A stretch of 23,003 nucleotides of DNA from JAIBJP01 sp036506175 (GTDB lineage: Bacteria > Actinomycetota > Thermoleophilia > Gaiellales > Gaiellaceae). A model generated the notes under the pieces. That model made no database searches, was not told where the DNA came from, and saw nothing but the letters and a program-made list of their open reading frames with translations. Every line of letters begins with the position of its first letter. The stretch's first letter is position 1. The position numbers were made by a program, and so were the translations under genes. Location: positions 1-23,003 of the forward strand of contig DASXSE010000052.1 in the NCBI GenBank assembly GCA_036506175.1, given 5' to 3'. Positions 1 to 8,365 of the stretch are shown here, in pieces.

Positions 1-1138
1 TAAAGCCGGTGATGTTCTGCAGAAACAGGAGCGGAATGCCGCGCTGCGCGCAGAGCTCGATGAAATGCGCGCCTTTGAGCGCGCTCTCCGAGAACAGGAT
101 GCCGTTGTTCGCCACGATGCCGACGGACATGCCCATGATCCGCGCGAAGCCGCATATGAGGGTCTCGCCGTAGCGGGCCTTGAACTCGTGCAGCCGGCTG
201 CCGTCGACCAGCCGCGCGATGATCTCACGCACATCGTAGCTTCTTCGCGGGTCGCGCGGGATGATACCGTAGATCTCACGCGCAGCGTAGCGCGGCTCCT
301 CCGGCTGGGCAAGCTCCCAGGGCCAGCGCTTGCGCCGATTCAGGTTAGCGACGATCGAGCGAACGATCGCCAGAGCGTGCAAGTCGTCCTCGGCATAATG
401 ATCGGCCACGCCCGAGATACGGGTGTGGACGTCGGCGCCGCCCAGGTCCTCGGCCGAGACCTCCTCCCCCGTCGCCGCCTTCACGAGCGGCGGGCCGCCG
501 AGGAAGATCGTTCCGGTCCCTTTCACGATCACCGTCTCGTCGCTCATCGCCGGGACATAAGCCCCACCGGCGGTGCACGACCCCATCACGACCGCGATCT
601 GTGGGATTCCCTTGGCCGACATGACGGCCTGGTTGAAGAAGATGCGGCCGAAGTGGTCGCGGTCGGGGAAGACCTCGGCCTGCAGCAGGAGGAACGCGCC
701 ACCCGAGTCGACGAGGTAGATGCACGGAAGGCGGTTCTGCTCCGCGACTTCCTGTGCCCGCAGGTGCTTCTTCACCGTGAGCGGGTAGTACGTGCCTCCC
801 TTCACCGTGGCGTCGTTGGCGACGACCACGCACTCGCGGCCGTCGACGACGCCGATCCCGGTGACGATCCCGGCCGCCGGCGCGTCACCGTCGTAAACGT
901 CCCAGGCAGCGAGCGCGCTCAGCTCGAGGAACGCAGAGCCCGGATCCAGGAGAGAGTCGATCCGCTCGCGGGCAAGCAGCTTTCCCCGCGAACGATGCTT
1001 CTCGACGGCCTCAGGGCCGCCGCCTTCTGCCGCCGCCGCCGTCCGTTCGCGCAGCTCAGCGACGAGCTCCTCCATGCGCGCGCGGTTGGCCTCGAAGTCC
1101 GCCCCGCCGCGCTCGACCCGCGTATCGAGGATCGCCAC
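1..1138 (-). CDS. mccB: Methylcrotonyl-CoA carboxylase-type carboxyltransferase (beta) subunit, 3' end outside window
   Basis: This is the biotin-dependent carboxyltransferase subunit that moves CO2 from carboxybiotin to an acyl-CoA, most likely 3-methylcrotonyl-CoA in leucine breakdown. About 379 N-terminal residues are visible and the C-terminus lies beyond the left edge. The frame reads MGSCTAGGAYVPAMSDE from about residue 185, the glycine-rich carboxyltransferase signature. It later reads ILFSESALKGAHFIELC from about residue 347, then FLQNITGF at the edge. The SESALKGAHFIELC-QNITGF combination is typical of MCC-beta/geranyl-CoA carboxylases rather than propionyl-CoA carboxylases. The start is a GTG that shares one base with the TAG stop of the upstream 47-residue gene, so the two are translationally coupled. 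The long plus-strand frame across this region is a shadow. Substrate is inferred from motif similarity; a geranyl-CoA or other branched acyl-CoA enzyme is possible. Confidence 0.93.
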   Translation of the reverse strand, partial: MAILDTRVERGGADFEANRARMEELVAELRERTAAAAEGGGPEAVEKHRSRGKLLARERIDSLLDPGSAFLELSALAAWDVYDGDAPAAGIVTGIGVVDGRECVVVANDATVKGGTYYPLTVKKHLRAQEVAEQNRLPCIYLVDSGGAFLLLQAEVFPDRDHFGRIFFNQAVMSAKGIPQIAVVMGSCTAGGAYVPAMSDETVIVKGTGTIFLGGPPLVKAATGEEVSAEDLGGADVHTRISGVADHYAEDDLHALAIVRSIVANLNRRKRWPWELAQPEEPRYAAREIYGIIPRDPRRSYDVREIIARLVDGSRLHEFKARYGETLICGFARIMGMSVGIVANNGILFSESALKGAHFIELCAQRGIPLLFLQNITGF

Positions 1139-1281
1139 TACTCGGCGGGCGGGAGCTTCGCGAGCACCTGCTTGATGGCGCGCAGCACGTCCGCCTCCTC
1201 GTGGCCGAAGTCCTCGAGGTAGGAATGAAGCGCCGCTCGCACGAGCCGGAGCTCGTCGTTCGTTAGTTCGATGGTCTGCAC
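1138..1281 (-). CDS. 47-residue acidic helical protein coupled to the carboxyltransferase gene
   Basis: This small gene has a GTG start and a TAG stop whose last G is the first base of the carboxyltransferase GTG. The product begins VQTIELTNDELRLVRAAL and ends with KLPPAE. It is rich in Leu, Ala, Glu and Asp and reads as two amphipathic helices around a central FGHEEAD turn. It has no signal peptide or membrane segment. Reality is supported by the one-base overlap, codon choice matching the neighbours, and a -10-like TAGGCT six bases before the start. I do not recognise an assigned function. Actinobacterial acyl-CoA carboxylases can carry small epsilon subunits encoded next to beta, so an accessory or regulatory subunit is a reasonable inference, but the sequence does not resemble the AccE proteins I know. 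Confidence 0.75.
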   Translation of the reverse strand: MQTIELTNDELRLVRAALHSYLEDFGHEEADVLRAIKQVLAKLPPAE

Positions 1282-1287
1282 GCCGTA

Positions 1288-1315
1288 AGCCTAGTGGTCC
1301 TGCGCTTTAACCAAG
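1288..1315 (-). promoter_or_regulatory. Putative promoter of the small protein-carboxyltransferase unit
   Basis: On the minus strand TAGGCT (1293-1288) lies exactly 6 nt before the GTG at 1281, which would put the transcription start at or next to the start codon. A loose -35 candidate, CTTGGT (1315-1310), is 16 nt upstream. There is no Shine-Dalgarno sequence, which fits a leaderless mRNA. The same hexamer and spacing precede the thiolase gene at 11075. Confidence 0.45.
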
Positions 1316-1399
1316 GTCTTACAAAGTCCGCACAGCGCCCAAACGGGGCGGTGATTGGCTTGCACTCCCATTTCCACCATTTCCCTGAAGGGAGCAGGT

Positions 1400-2287
1400 A
1401 TGCGGAGGATCGTTCTCATATTTCTCGCTCTCGGCGCAGTGCTCATCGTCGCGCCGGCGGCCTCTGCGGTGACCAAGGTAGGAACCCCGGGGGACGACAC
1501 CTTGGTCGGCACCGAGAACCGCGACTTCATCTACGGTCGCGCTGGGAACGACACGATCACCGGCGCCGGCGGAAGCGACTTCCTCTTCGGCCAGCGCGGC
1601 AACGACAGCGTGTCGGGGGACCTCGGGCACGACTTCATCTGGGGCGGGCCCGGCAACGATTCGCTCGAGGGCGACGGCGGCGCCGACCTCATCTACGCCG
1701 GCGTCGGCACGGACGTCGTGAACGCTGGCGGCGGGAACGACATCGTCTACGCGGCCGCGGACGACGCGGCGGTCGACGTCGTCGACTGCGGGGCGGGATG
1801 GGACGCGGCGTTCATCCGCACGGGCGACACCGCGATCAACTGCGAGCGCGTTCGGAGCGTGGTGGGTACCCGTCCCGGCGGGATCACGTACATCTACGGG
1901 ACCGCCAACGACGACACGCTGACGGGCACTGAGAATCGCGACTTCATCTTCGGCAGGGCCGGCAACGACACCATCAACGCCGGAGGTGGGAGCGACTTCC
2001 TCTTCGGACAGCGCGGAAACGACACGCTGAACGGCGAGGACGGAAACGACTACCTCTTCGGTGACTCCGGAGCCGACGCGCTGGACGGCGGCGCAGGCGC
2101 CGACTGGCTGTGGGGCGGCTGGGGAGCCGACAACCTGATGGGCGGCGACGGCAACGACCACCTCTTCGCGGCAGCAGACGACTCGATGGCCGACGCGCTC
2201 GACTGCGGCGCAGGTGACAACGACAAGGCGGTCATCCGCCCGGGCGACACCGCGCTGAACTGCGAAGTCGTGCGGACGATTTTGTAG
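1400..2287 (+). CDS. Secreted RTX-type (hemolysin-type calcium-binding repeat) protein
   Basis: The product is 295 residues. Residues 1-23 form a signal peptide (basic MRR, a hydrophobic stretch, then APAASA before the predicted cleavage). The rest is almost entirely glycine/aspartate nonapeptide repeats of the GGxGxDxUx type, such as GRAGNDTI and GGPGNDSLEG. Such repeats fold into a calcium-binding parallel beta-roll outside the cell. The array is an internal duplication with a period of 139 residues, each half ending in a DCGAG...NCE segment with two cysteines. I chose the ATG at 1400 rather than the in-frame one at 1355 because AAGGGAG lies 5 nt before it and it starts the signal peptide cleanly. 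No protease, lipase or adhesin catalytic domain is attached. The role is probably structural or calcium-dependent surface binding; this is inferred. Confidence 0.9.
   Translation: MRRIVLIFLALGAVLIVAPAASAVTKVGTPGDDTLVGTENRDFIYGRAGNDTITGAGGSDFLFGQRGNDSVSGDLGHDFIWGGPGNDSLEGDGGADLIYAGVGTDVVNAGGGNDIVYAAADDAAVDVVDCGAGWDAAFIRTGDTAINCERVRSVVGTRPGGITYIYGTANDDTLTGTENRDFIFGRAGNDTINAGGGSDFLFGQRGNDTLNGEDGNDYLFGDSGADALDGGAGADWLWGGWGADNLMGGDGNDHLFAAADDSMADALDCGAGDNDKAVIRPGDTALNCEVVRTIL
1481..2287 (+). repeat. Tandem duplication (417 bp period) inside the RTX gene
   Basis: The segment 1481-1897 is repeated at 1898-2287, recognisable at both DNA and protein level. For example, the codons for TENRDFI begin at matching places 417 bp apart (the GAG at 1514 and at 1931). 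The copies have diverged mostly by silent changes and by a few repeat-unit substitutions, so the duplication is not very recent. Confidence 0.85.
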
Positions 2288-2299
2288 GGCGACCTCGAC

Positions 2300-3045
2300 C
2301 TAGACCGAGAGGTCTGCCGAGCGGGCCCGCTCTTCCGGGAGTGGGCCCGCTTCGCGGTCCAGCGCCTCTCGTAGCGCCCCTACGTACTCTCGCAGCGCGT
2401 CGGGTCCCCTCTCGTGGGCGACCTCGACCGCGCGGCTGCCGACGACGATGCCGTCGGCGAGCGACGCAGCCTCGGCCGCCTGCTCCGGTGTCGAGATCCC
2501 GAAACCGGCGAGCAGGGGCACGTCGGTCACCGCGCGGGCGCGCTCGACCAGGCTCGCCAACTGCTCCGAGACGGTCGCCCGCGCGCCGGTCGTCCCCGTC
2601 AGCGAGACGAGGTAGAGCCAACCGTGGGTTCGTTCGGCCGCGAGCTTGATCCGCTCCGATGGAGTCGTGGGCGCGACGAGTTGGACGCGGCGGATCTCGG
2701 GGGCGGCCTCGAGCGGGAGGTCGGCGACGATGAGGCTCGTCGCGCCGGCGGCCTCCGCGTCGGCCTGGAAGCGCTCGTATCCGTAGGCCTCCAGGATGGA
2801 GGCGTACGTCATCGGAATGAGCGGCACCTCGACGCGCGCGCGAGTCTCCGCCAGGCATTCGAGGCACTCCTTCGTGCGCATGCCCTGAGCCAACGCCCGC
2901 TCGCCGGCGAGCCGGATGACCGGTCCATCGGCGAGGGGATCCGAGAACGGGAAGCCGATCTCGAGCAGATCCGCGCCTTCGGCGACCGCGGCCTCGGCGA
3001 GGTCGGGCGTGTCCGGCCCGGCCATGAGGTAGACCGACAGCCGTT

Positions 3046-3049
<4 letters not shown>
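2300..3049 (-). CDS. trpA: Tryptophan synthase alpha subunit
   Basis: TrpA cleaves indole-3-glycerol phosphate to indole and glyceraldehyde 3-phosphate and channels indole to TrpB. The 249-residue protein carries LLEIGFPFSDPLADGP, with the catalytic Glu at residue 30 and Asp at 41 (equivalents of E. coli Glu49 and Asp60). It also has APTTPSERI, YLVSLTGTTGAR and the GFGIST phosphate-binding loop. The N-terminus is about 18 residues shorter than the enteric enzyme. The ATG overlaps the trpB TGA in an ATGA junction, and no good Shine-Dalgarno sequence precedes it, so translation probably depends on coupling to trpB. It is the last gene of the operon and ends 12 bp from the convergent RTX gene, with no clear T-rich terminator between. 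Confidence 0.96.
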
Positions 3050-4199
<1,150 letters not shown>

Positions 4200-4203
<4 letters not shown>

Positions 4204-5342
4204 TGTGCGGCCTCCACGAAGGCGAACACCTTGTCGTGATCCTTGATCCCGGGCTCGGCTTCCAGGCTTCGGCTCGCGTCGACTGCCCAAGGGCCCACGC
4301 GGTCGATGGCTGCCCGCACGTTCTCGGGGCCGAGACCGCCGGCGAGGAGGACGCGACCTTCAACCGCCGCCGCCCGGTCGAGATGGCCCTCGTCGTCATC
4401 GAGCCACGGGAGATCGAGCACCTTCGCCACAGGCGTGTCGCGGCGAAGCAGGACTCCATCGCGCGCGCGGTGTCCGTCCTCCTCGGGATAGAGCTGTACG
4501 AGATCGGTGCCGACGTCCTCCGAGCCGCCGACGAACACACCGACCGAGAGCATGGAATCGGGCACGGGCAACGGAGCCTCCGCGCGCCGCGGGCTTTCGG
4601 CGAGGACAAACCCGGCCAGGTCCGCTCCGGCCTCGGCTGCGACGGCCACGTCCTCTTCGCGCGTCAGGCCGCAGACCTTCACGAACGGACGCCTGACGAG
4701 GTCGGCCAGCTTCGCAACCGGATCCGGAGCGCGCATGAGCGCCGACCCGACGAGGATCGCATCCGCGCCCGCGAGCTCGGCCGCGGCCGCATGGGCGCGG
4801 CTGTGGACGCCGCTCTCCGCGACGATGACCCGCTCCCGCGGTGCTCGCGCCACGAGCTCGAGCTGAGCGCGCCGGTCGATCTCGAACGTGGAGAGGTCGC
4901 GTGCATTGAGCCCGATCACGGGAGCGCCGAGCGTCTTCGCCCGCTGCAGCTCTTCATCGTCGTGGGCTTCGACGAGGAACTCGAGCCCGGGAGTGCCGAG
5001 CAGCTCGCGCGCGGTCGCGTCGTCGAGGTCGCGGAGAAGGAGAAGCGCTGCATCGGCTCCGTTCGCGCGCGCGGTTTCCAGATGTTCTCGCGTCGAGAAG
5101 AATCCCTTCGCCAGGAGCGGGAGGTCAGTTGCCTCCCGAGCGGCCCGCAGGTCCTCCCACGAGCCGTCGAAGCGCTCGTCGACGAGAATCGAGATCGCCG
5201 CGGCGCCTGCGTCCTCGAACGAGCGCGCGAGCTTGGCCGGGTCCGCGTCGGGGCGCAAGGCTCCCGCGGAGGGCGAGCGCCGTTTCACCTCCGCGATCGT
5301 GCCGAGGCCCGGGCCGCGCAGAGCATCGGCGAAGCGGCCCAT
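4200..5342 (-). CDS. trpCF: TrpC-TrpF fusion: indole-3-glycerol phosphate synthase with a shortened phosphoribosylanthranilate isomerase domain
   Basis: The 380-residue protein joins two TIM-barrel enzymes. Residues 1-216 are TrpC: TIAEVKRRSPSAG at 15-27, catalytic Lys79 in LLAKGFF, Glu125 in LVEAH, Asn146 in GLNARDL and Glu176 in VAESGV. The usual N-terminal helix of about 40 residues is absent and no upstream in-frame start exists. Residues 217-380 are TrpF-like: KVCGLT with the base Cys224, LAGGLGPENV and PGIKD. This half has only about 164 residues against about 200 usually. It lacks the VQLHG histidine (here VQLYP), the LLD aspartate followed by a GGxG loop, and the DVSSGVE motif (here DASRSLE). 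The start shares one base with the trpD stop (TAATG) and follows a strong AAGGAGGT by 9 nt. TrpC activity is likely; TrpF activity is uncertain. Confidence 0.92.
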
Positions 5343-6366
5343 TACGCGGCGACCTCCTTCGCGCGCGAGAACGCGATGAGCTCTTCCAGGCGCTTGGCCG
5401 CGCCGCCGGAGTCGACCGCTTCCATCGCCACGCGATACCCCGCCTCGAGGTCGCGTGCGTGCCCGCCCGCGGCGATCGCGCCCGCTGCATTGAGCAGCAC
5501 CGCCTCGCGCTTCGGCCCTTTCGCTCCGCCGAAGATCTCGCGGATCGTGGTCGCGTTCTCATCGGGGGAGCCACCGGCGAGGTCGCCCGGCTTGCAGCGC
5601 GGGACGCCGAAGTCCTTCGGATCGATCTCACGCCGCCGGACCTTGCCGCCGACGACCTCGCATACGAGGTTCGGCCCCGCCGGCGAGAGCTCGTCCACGC
5701 CGCCGGCGCCGTGGACGACGAATGCGCGCCGCGCGCCGAGCCGGGCGAGCACCGTCGCGATTGTCGGCACGAGCTCGGGCGCGTACACGCCGACGACCTG
5801 CGCCCGCGCGCCGGCAGGGTTGGTCAGCGGCCCGAGGACGTTGAAGACCGTTCGAGTGGCGAGCTCGCGCCGCACAGGGGCCGCATGGCGCATCGCCGGG
5901 TGGTGGGAAGGCGCGAACAAGAACCCGAAACCGAGCTCGTCGATCGAGCGCCCGATTCGCTCCGCCGGGAGTTCGAGCTTGAAGCCGAGGGCTTCGAGGA
6001 CATCCGCCGACCCCGAAGCGGACGACACCGCTCTGTTGCCATGTTTGGCAACTGCGGCTCCGGCGGCTGCGGCAACGAGGGCCGCCGCCGTCGAGATGTT
6101 GAAGGTTCCCGCCCCGTCGCCGCCGGTGCCGGCCGTGTCGACGAGGTCCTCGCGCTGAGGACGGACGGCGAGGACGTGCGCGCGCATCGCCTCGGCGCAG
6201 CCGGCGATCTCGTCGGCGGTTTCACCCTTGAGGCGCAACGCGACGAGAAATCCGCCGATCTGAGCGGGCGTGGCCTCGCCGCTCATGATCAGGTTCATCA
6301 CCTCTCGTGCCTCGGCCTTCGAAAGGTCCCGGCCGTCGAGCAGGCGGGCGAGCGCTTCCTGGATTG

Positions 6367-6370
<4 letters not shown>
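5342..6370 (-). CDS. trpD: Anthranilate phosphoribosyltransferase
   Basis: TrpD transfers the phosphoribosyl group of PRPP to anthranilate. The 342-residue protein has an N-terminal helical domain. This is followed by DTAGTGGDG (GTGGD at 81-85), NIST at 91-94, KHGNR at 109-113 and SGSAD, all PRPP, metal or anthranilate-binding segments. VFNVLGPLTNPA and VVHGAGGVDELS follow further on. It starts at an ATG that overlaps the trpG TGA in ATGA, with GGAGGGG five bases upstream. A longer reading frame extends upstream to 7129, but that extension lies out of frame over trpG and is not coding. Length and motifs are normal for the family and it is not fused to TrpG. Confidence 0.96.
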
Positions 6371-6926
<556 letters not shown>

Positions 6927-6930
<4 letters not shown>

Positions 6931-8162
6931 GACTCGGCCTCCTCGAGAGCGGCCTCGAGCGCCGCGAGCTTGCGCAGGCACTCCTCGTGTTCGGCGGCGG
7001 GATCCGAGTCCGCCACGATGCCTGCGCCTGCCTGGAGGCGTGCGACACCGTCGGCGAGGACGACCGTGCGGATCGCGATGCATGTGTCGAAGGTCCCGTC
7101 CGGCAGCGCGTAGCCGACGGCGCCTGCATAGGGCCCGCGGCGGAAGCCCTCCAGCTCCGAGATGATCTGCATGGCGCGGACCTTCGGCGCGCCGGAGACC
7201 GTGCCGGCAGGGAAGCAAGCTCGGAGCAGGTCGAAGGAGTTGCACCCGGGGCGCAGCTCGCCGGTGACCTCCGACACGAGGTGCGTCACGTGTGAGTAGC
7301 GCTCCGGCTCGAGGAAACGCCCGACCTGCACGGTTCCAGGGCGGCAGACGCGCGAGAGATCGTTCCGGCCGAGATCGACGAGCATGACGTGCTCGGCGCG
7401 GTCCTTCTCGGACGCGAGCAAGTGCTCTGCATCGTGCTCGCCGGGCTCCGTCGTCCCGGCGATCGGGTTCACGCTCGCGCGGCTGCCTTCGAGCTTCACG
7501 AGCGTCTCCGGCGACGAGCCCACCAGAGAAATCTCGCCCAGCTCCAAGAGAAAGTGGTAAGGCGACGGGTTGATTCGCCGGAGGGAGCGGTACAGCGAGA
7601 GCGGCGAGACGCCTGACTCGCGCTCAGCCCGCTGCGAGAGAACGATCTGGTACGCGTCCCCCGCCCGGATGTAGTCCTTGGCCCGCCGGACGCCGGCCTC
7701 GTAGACGCGCCGGGACGGAAACCGCCGCGTCCGCCCGTGGGTGGTCGAGCCCGAGTCGGCGCCTTTGGCGCTCGTCCGCGAGAGGACCTCGGCGAGATCG
7801 TCGCGATCCCCGGCGAGAACCTCGGCGACGCTGGCGACGTGGTCGAATCGGACCAGCGAGTCGACAACCACGAAGCGGCTCTCCGGCAACTCGGCTCCTG
7901 CGTCCGGGAGGAGAACCGTCGGCTCGAGCGTCGCGACGTGGTCGTAGCCGAGATAACCGACCACCGGCCGGCCTGCCGCGACCGCACGCTCGGCCTCGTC
8001 GAAGTCGACGAGCTTCGCGCCGCAGCCGACGAGGCTGTACCGCCCGAGCCTGCCCTTCTCGACCGACTCGAGAAGGAAGGTCGCGCCGCCCCGCTCGCGC
8101 AGCCGGAGGTAGGCCCCCAAGGGGGTGATGAGGTCGGCGTGGATGTCGGTTGCGATCGTCAT
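6927..8162 (-). CDS. trpE: Anthranilate synthase component I, compact form
   Basis: TrpE makes anthranilate from chorismate and is the usual target of feedback inhibition. The 411-residue protein keeps FLLES (residues 29-33), part of the tryptophan-binding site, then GYLGYDH, PIAGT (233-237), LVDLGRNDL (261-269) and PAGTVSGAPKVRAM (318-331). The chorismate-binding domain is therefore complete. It is about 90 residues shorter than many bacterial TrpE proteins, mainly in the N-terminal domain and in the linker after FDH. The ATG at 8162 follows a GGAGG by 14 nt, a long spacing, and that GGAGG is part of the terminator hairpin at 8173-8194. It overlaps trpG by 3 nt. Confidence 0.95.
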
Positions 8163-8168
8163 GGCAAC

Positions 8169-8194
8169 AAAAAAGACCTCCCGCGGAAGGTCTT
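8169..8194 (-). terminator. trp attenuator: intrinsic terminator just before trpE
   Basis: On the minus strand AAGACCT (8194-8188) pairs perfectly with AGGTCTT (8179-8173). The stem extends inward by a G-U and two G-C pairs to close a CGCG loop, giving about 10 bp in all. A run of six T follows directly. This is the only textbook intrinsic terminator I found in the window. It sits 65 nt after the Trp codons of the leader peptide and only a few bases before the trpE start, the expected position for attenuation. The 3' arm also contains GGGAGG, the best Shine-Dalgarno candidate for trpE. Confidence 0.88.
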
Positions 8195-8251
8195 CGAGCG
8201 GAACGGGGGTTTTTGGGCCTTTCTCAGCAGGCGACGCTCCCGCTCCGCTCG
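8195..8251 (-). promoter_or_regulatory. Leader RNA stem between the Trp codons and the terminator
   Basis: In the leader transcript the bases from 8251 to 8239, just after the Trp codons, can pair with the bases from 8207 to 8195, just before the terminator. This gives 13 bp including one G-U. The leader stop codon lies in the loop. A ribosome finishing the leader would occupy the loop, whereas one stalled at the Trp codons would sit just 5' of the stem. The stem abuts the terminator hairpin but does not overlap it, so how it would block termination is not obvious from the sequence. Confidence 0.55.
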
Positions 8252-8289
8252 CGGCGCCAGCCCCACCAGGTGCGGACGGGAGTCGTCAT
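8224..8289 (-). CDS. trpL: trp operon leader peptide (21 residues, Trp-Trp-Gly-Trp)
   Basis: A short frame starts at ATG 8289 and stops at TGA 8224. It begins MTTPVRT and then reads Trp8-Trp9-Gly10-Trp11, followed by an arginine- and serine-rich tail ending in Cys. Three tryptophans in four codons, directly upstream of a terminator and trpE, is the classic design of a ribosome-mediated attenuator that senses charged tRNA-Trp. A -10 hexamer, TACGCT, ends 8 nt before the ATG, so the transcript should begin within a few bases of the start codon. No Shine-Dalgarno sequence is present, in keeping with leaderless translation. Similar Trp-rich leaders are known in corynebacteria and streptomycetes. 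Confidence 0.9.
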   Translation of the reverse strand: MTTPVRTWWGWRRERSGSVAC

Positions 8290-8297
8290 CTGCTCAG

Positions 8298-8327
8298 AGC
8301 GTAGGCCAATGCGCAACCCTCCGTCAA
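8298..8327 (-). promoter_or_regulatory. Promoter of the trp operon
   Basis: On the minus strand TTGACG (8327-8322) and TACGCT (8303-8298) are separated by 18 bp, a good housekeeping-sigma promoter. The predicted start of transcription is around 8291, about 2 nt before the leader-peptide ATG. It lies back to back with the start of the divergent DUF4389 gene. Confidence 0.75.
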
Positions 8328-8350
8328 CTGCCCGCCGTCCCCTGAACGGC

Positions 8351-8357
8351 TAATAAT
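8351..8357 (+). promoter_or_regulatory. Putative -10 element of the DUF4389 gene
   Basis: TAATAAT lies 8 nt before the ATG at 8366 in otherwise GC-rich DNA. No convincing -35 element or Shine-Dalgarno sequence accompanies it. The position again suggests a leaderless transcript. The two divergent promoters are only about 25-50 bp apart. Confidence 0.4.
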
Positions 8358-8365
8358 CCAGGCGG

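Noticed and set aside
65..1222. Long plus-strand open frame over the carboxyltransferase
   Set aside because: It is the antisense of a gene with clear conserved motifs; the translated product has no recognisable motif and is arginine- and aspartate-rich, as GC-rich shadows are.
1319..2161. Minus-strand frame over the RTX gene with repetitive sequence
   Set aside because: Its repeats simply mirror the RTX repeats on the plus strand; no plausible domain.
2291..2315. Possible bidirectional terminator between the RTX gene and trpA (AGACC-GAGA-GGTCT)
   Set aside because: The stem is only 5 bp, overlaps the end of trpA, and has no T run on either strand.
4204..4290. Upstream extension of trpB to 4290
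   Set aside because: It lies inside trpF out of frame, is rich in Arg/Gly, and the ATG at 4203 has the ATGA overlap and a Shine-Dalgarno sequence.
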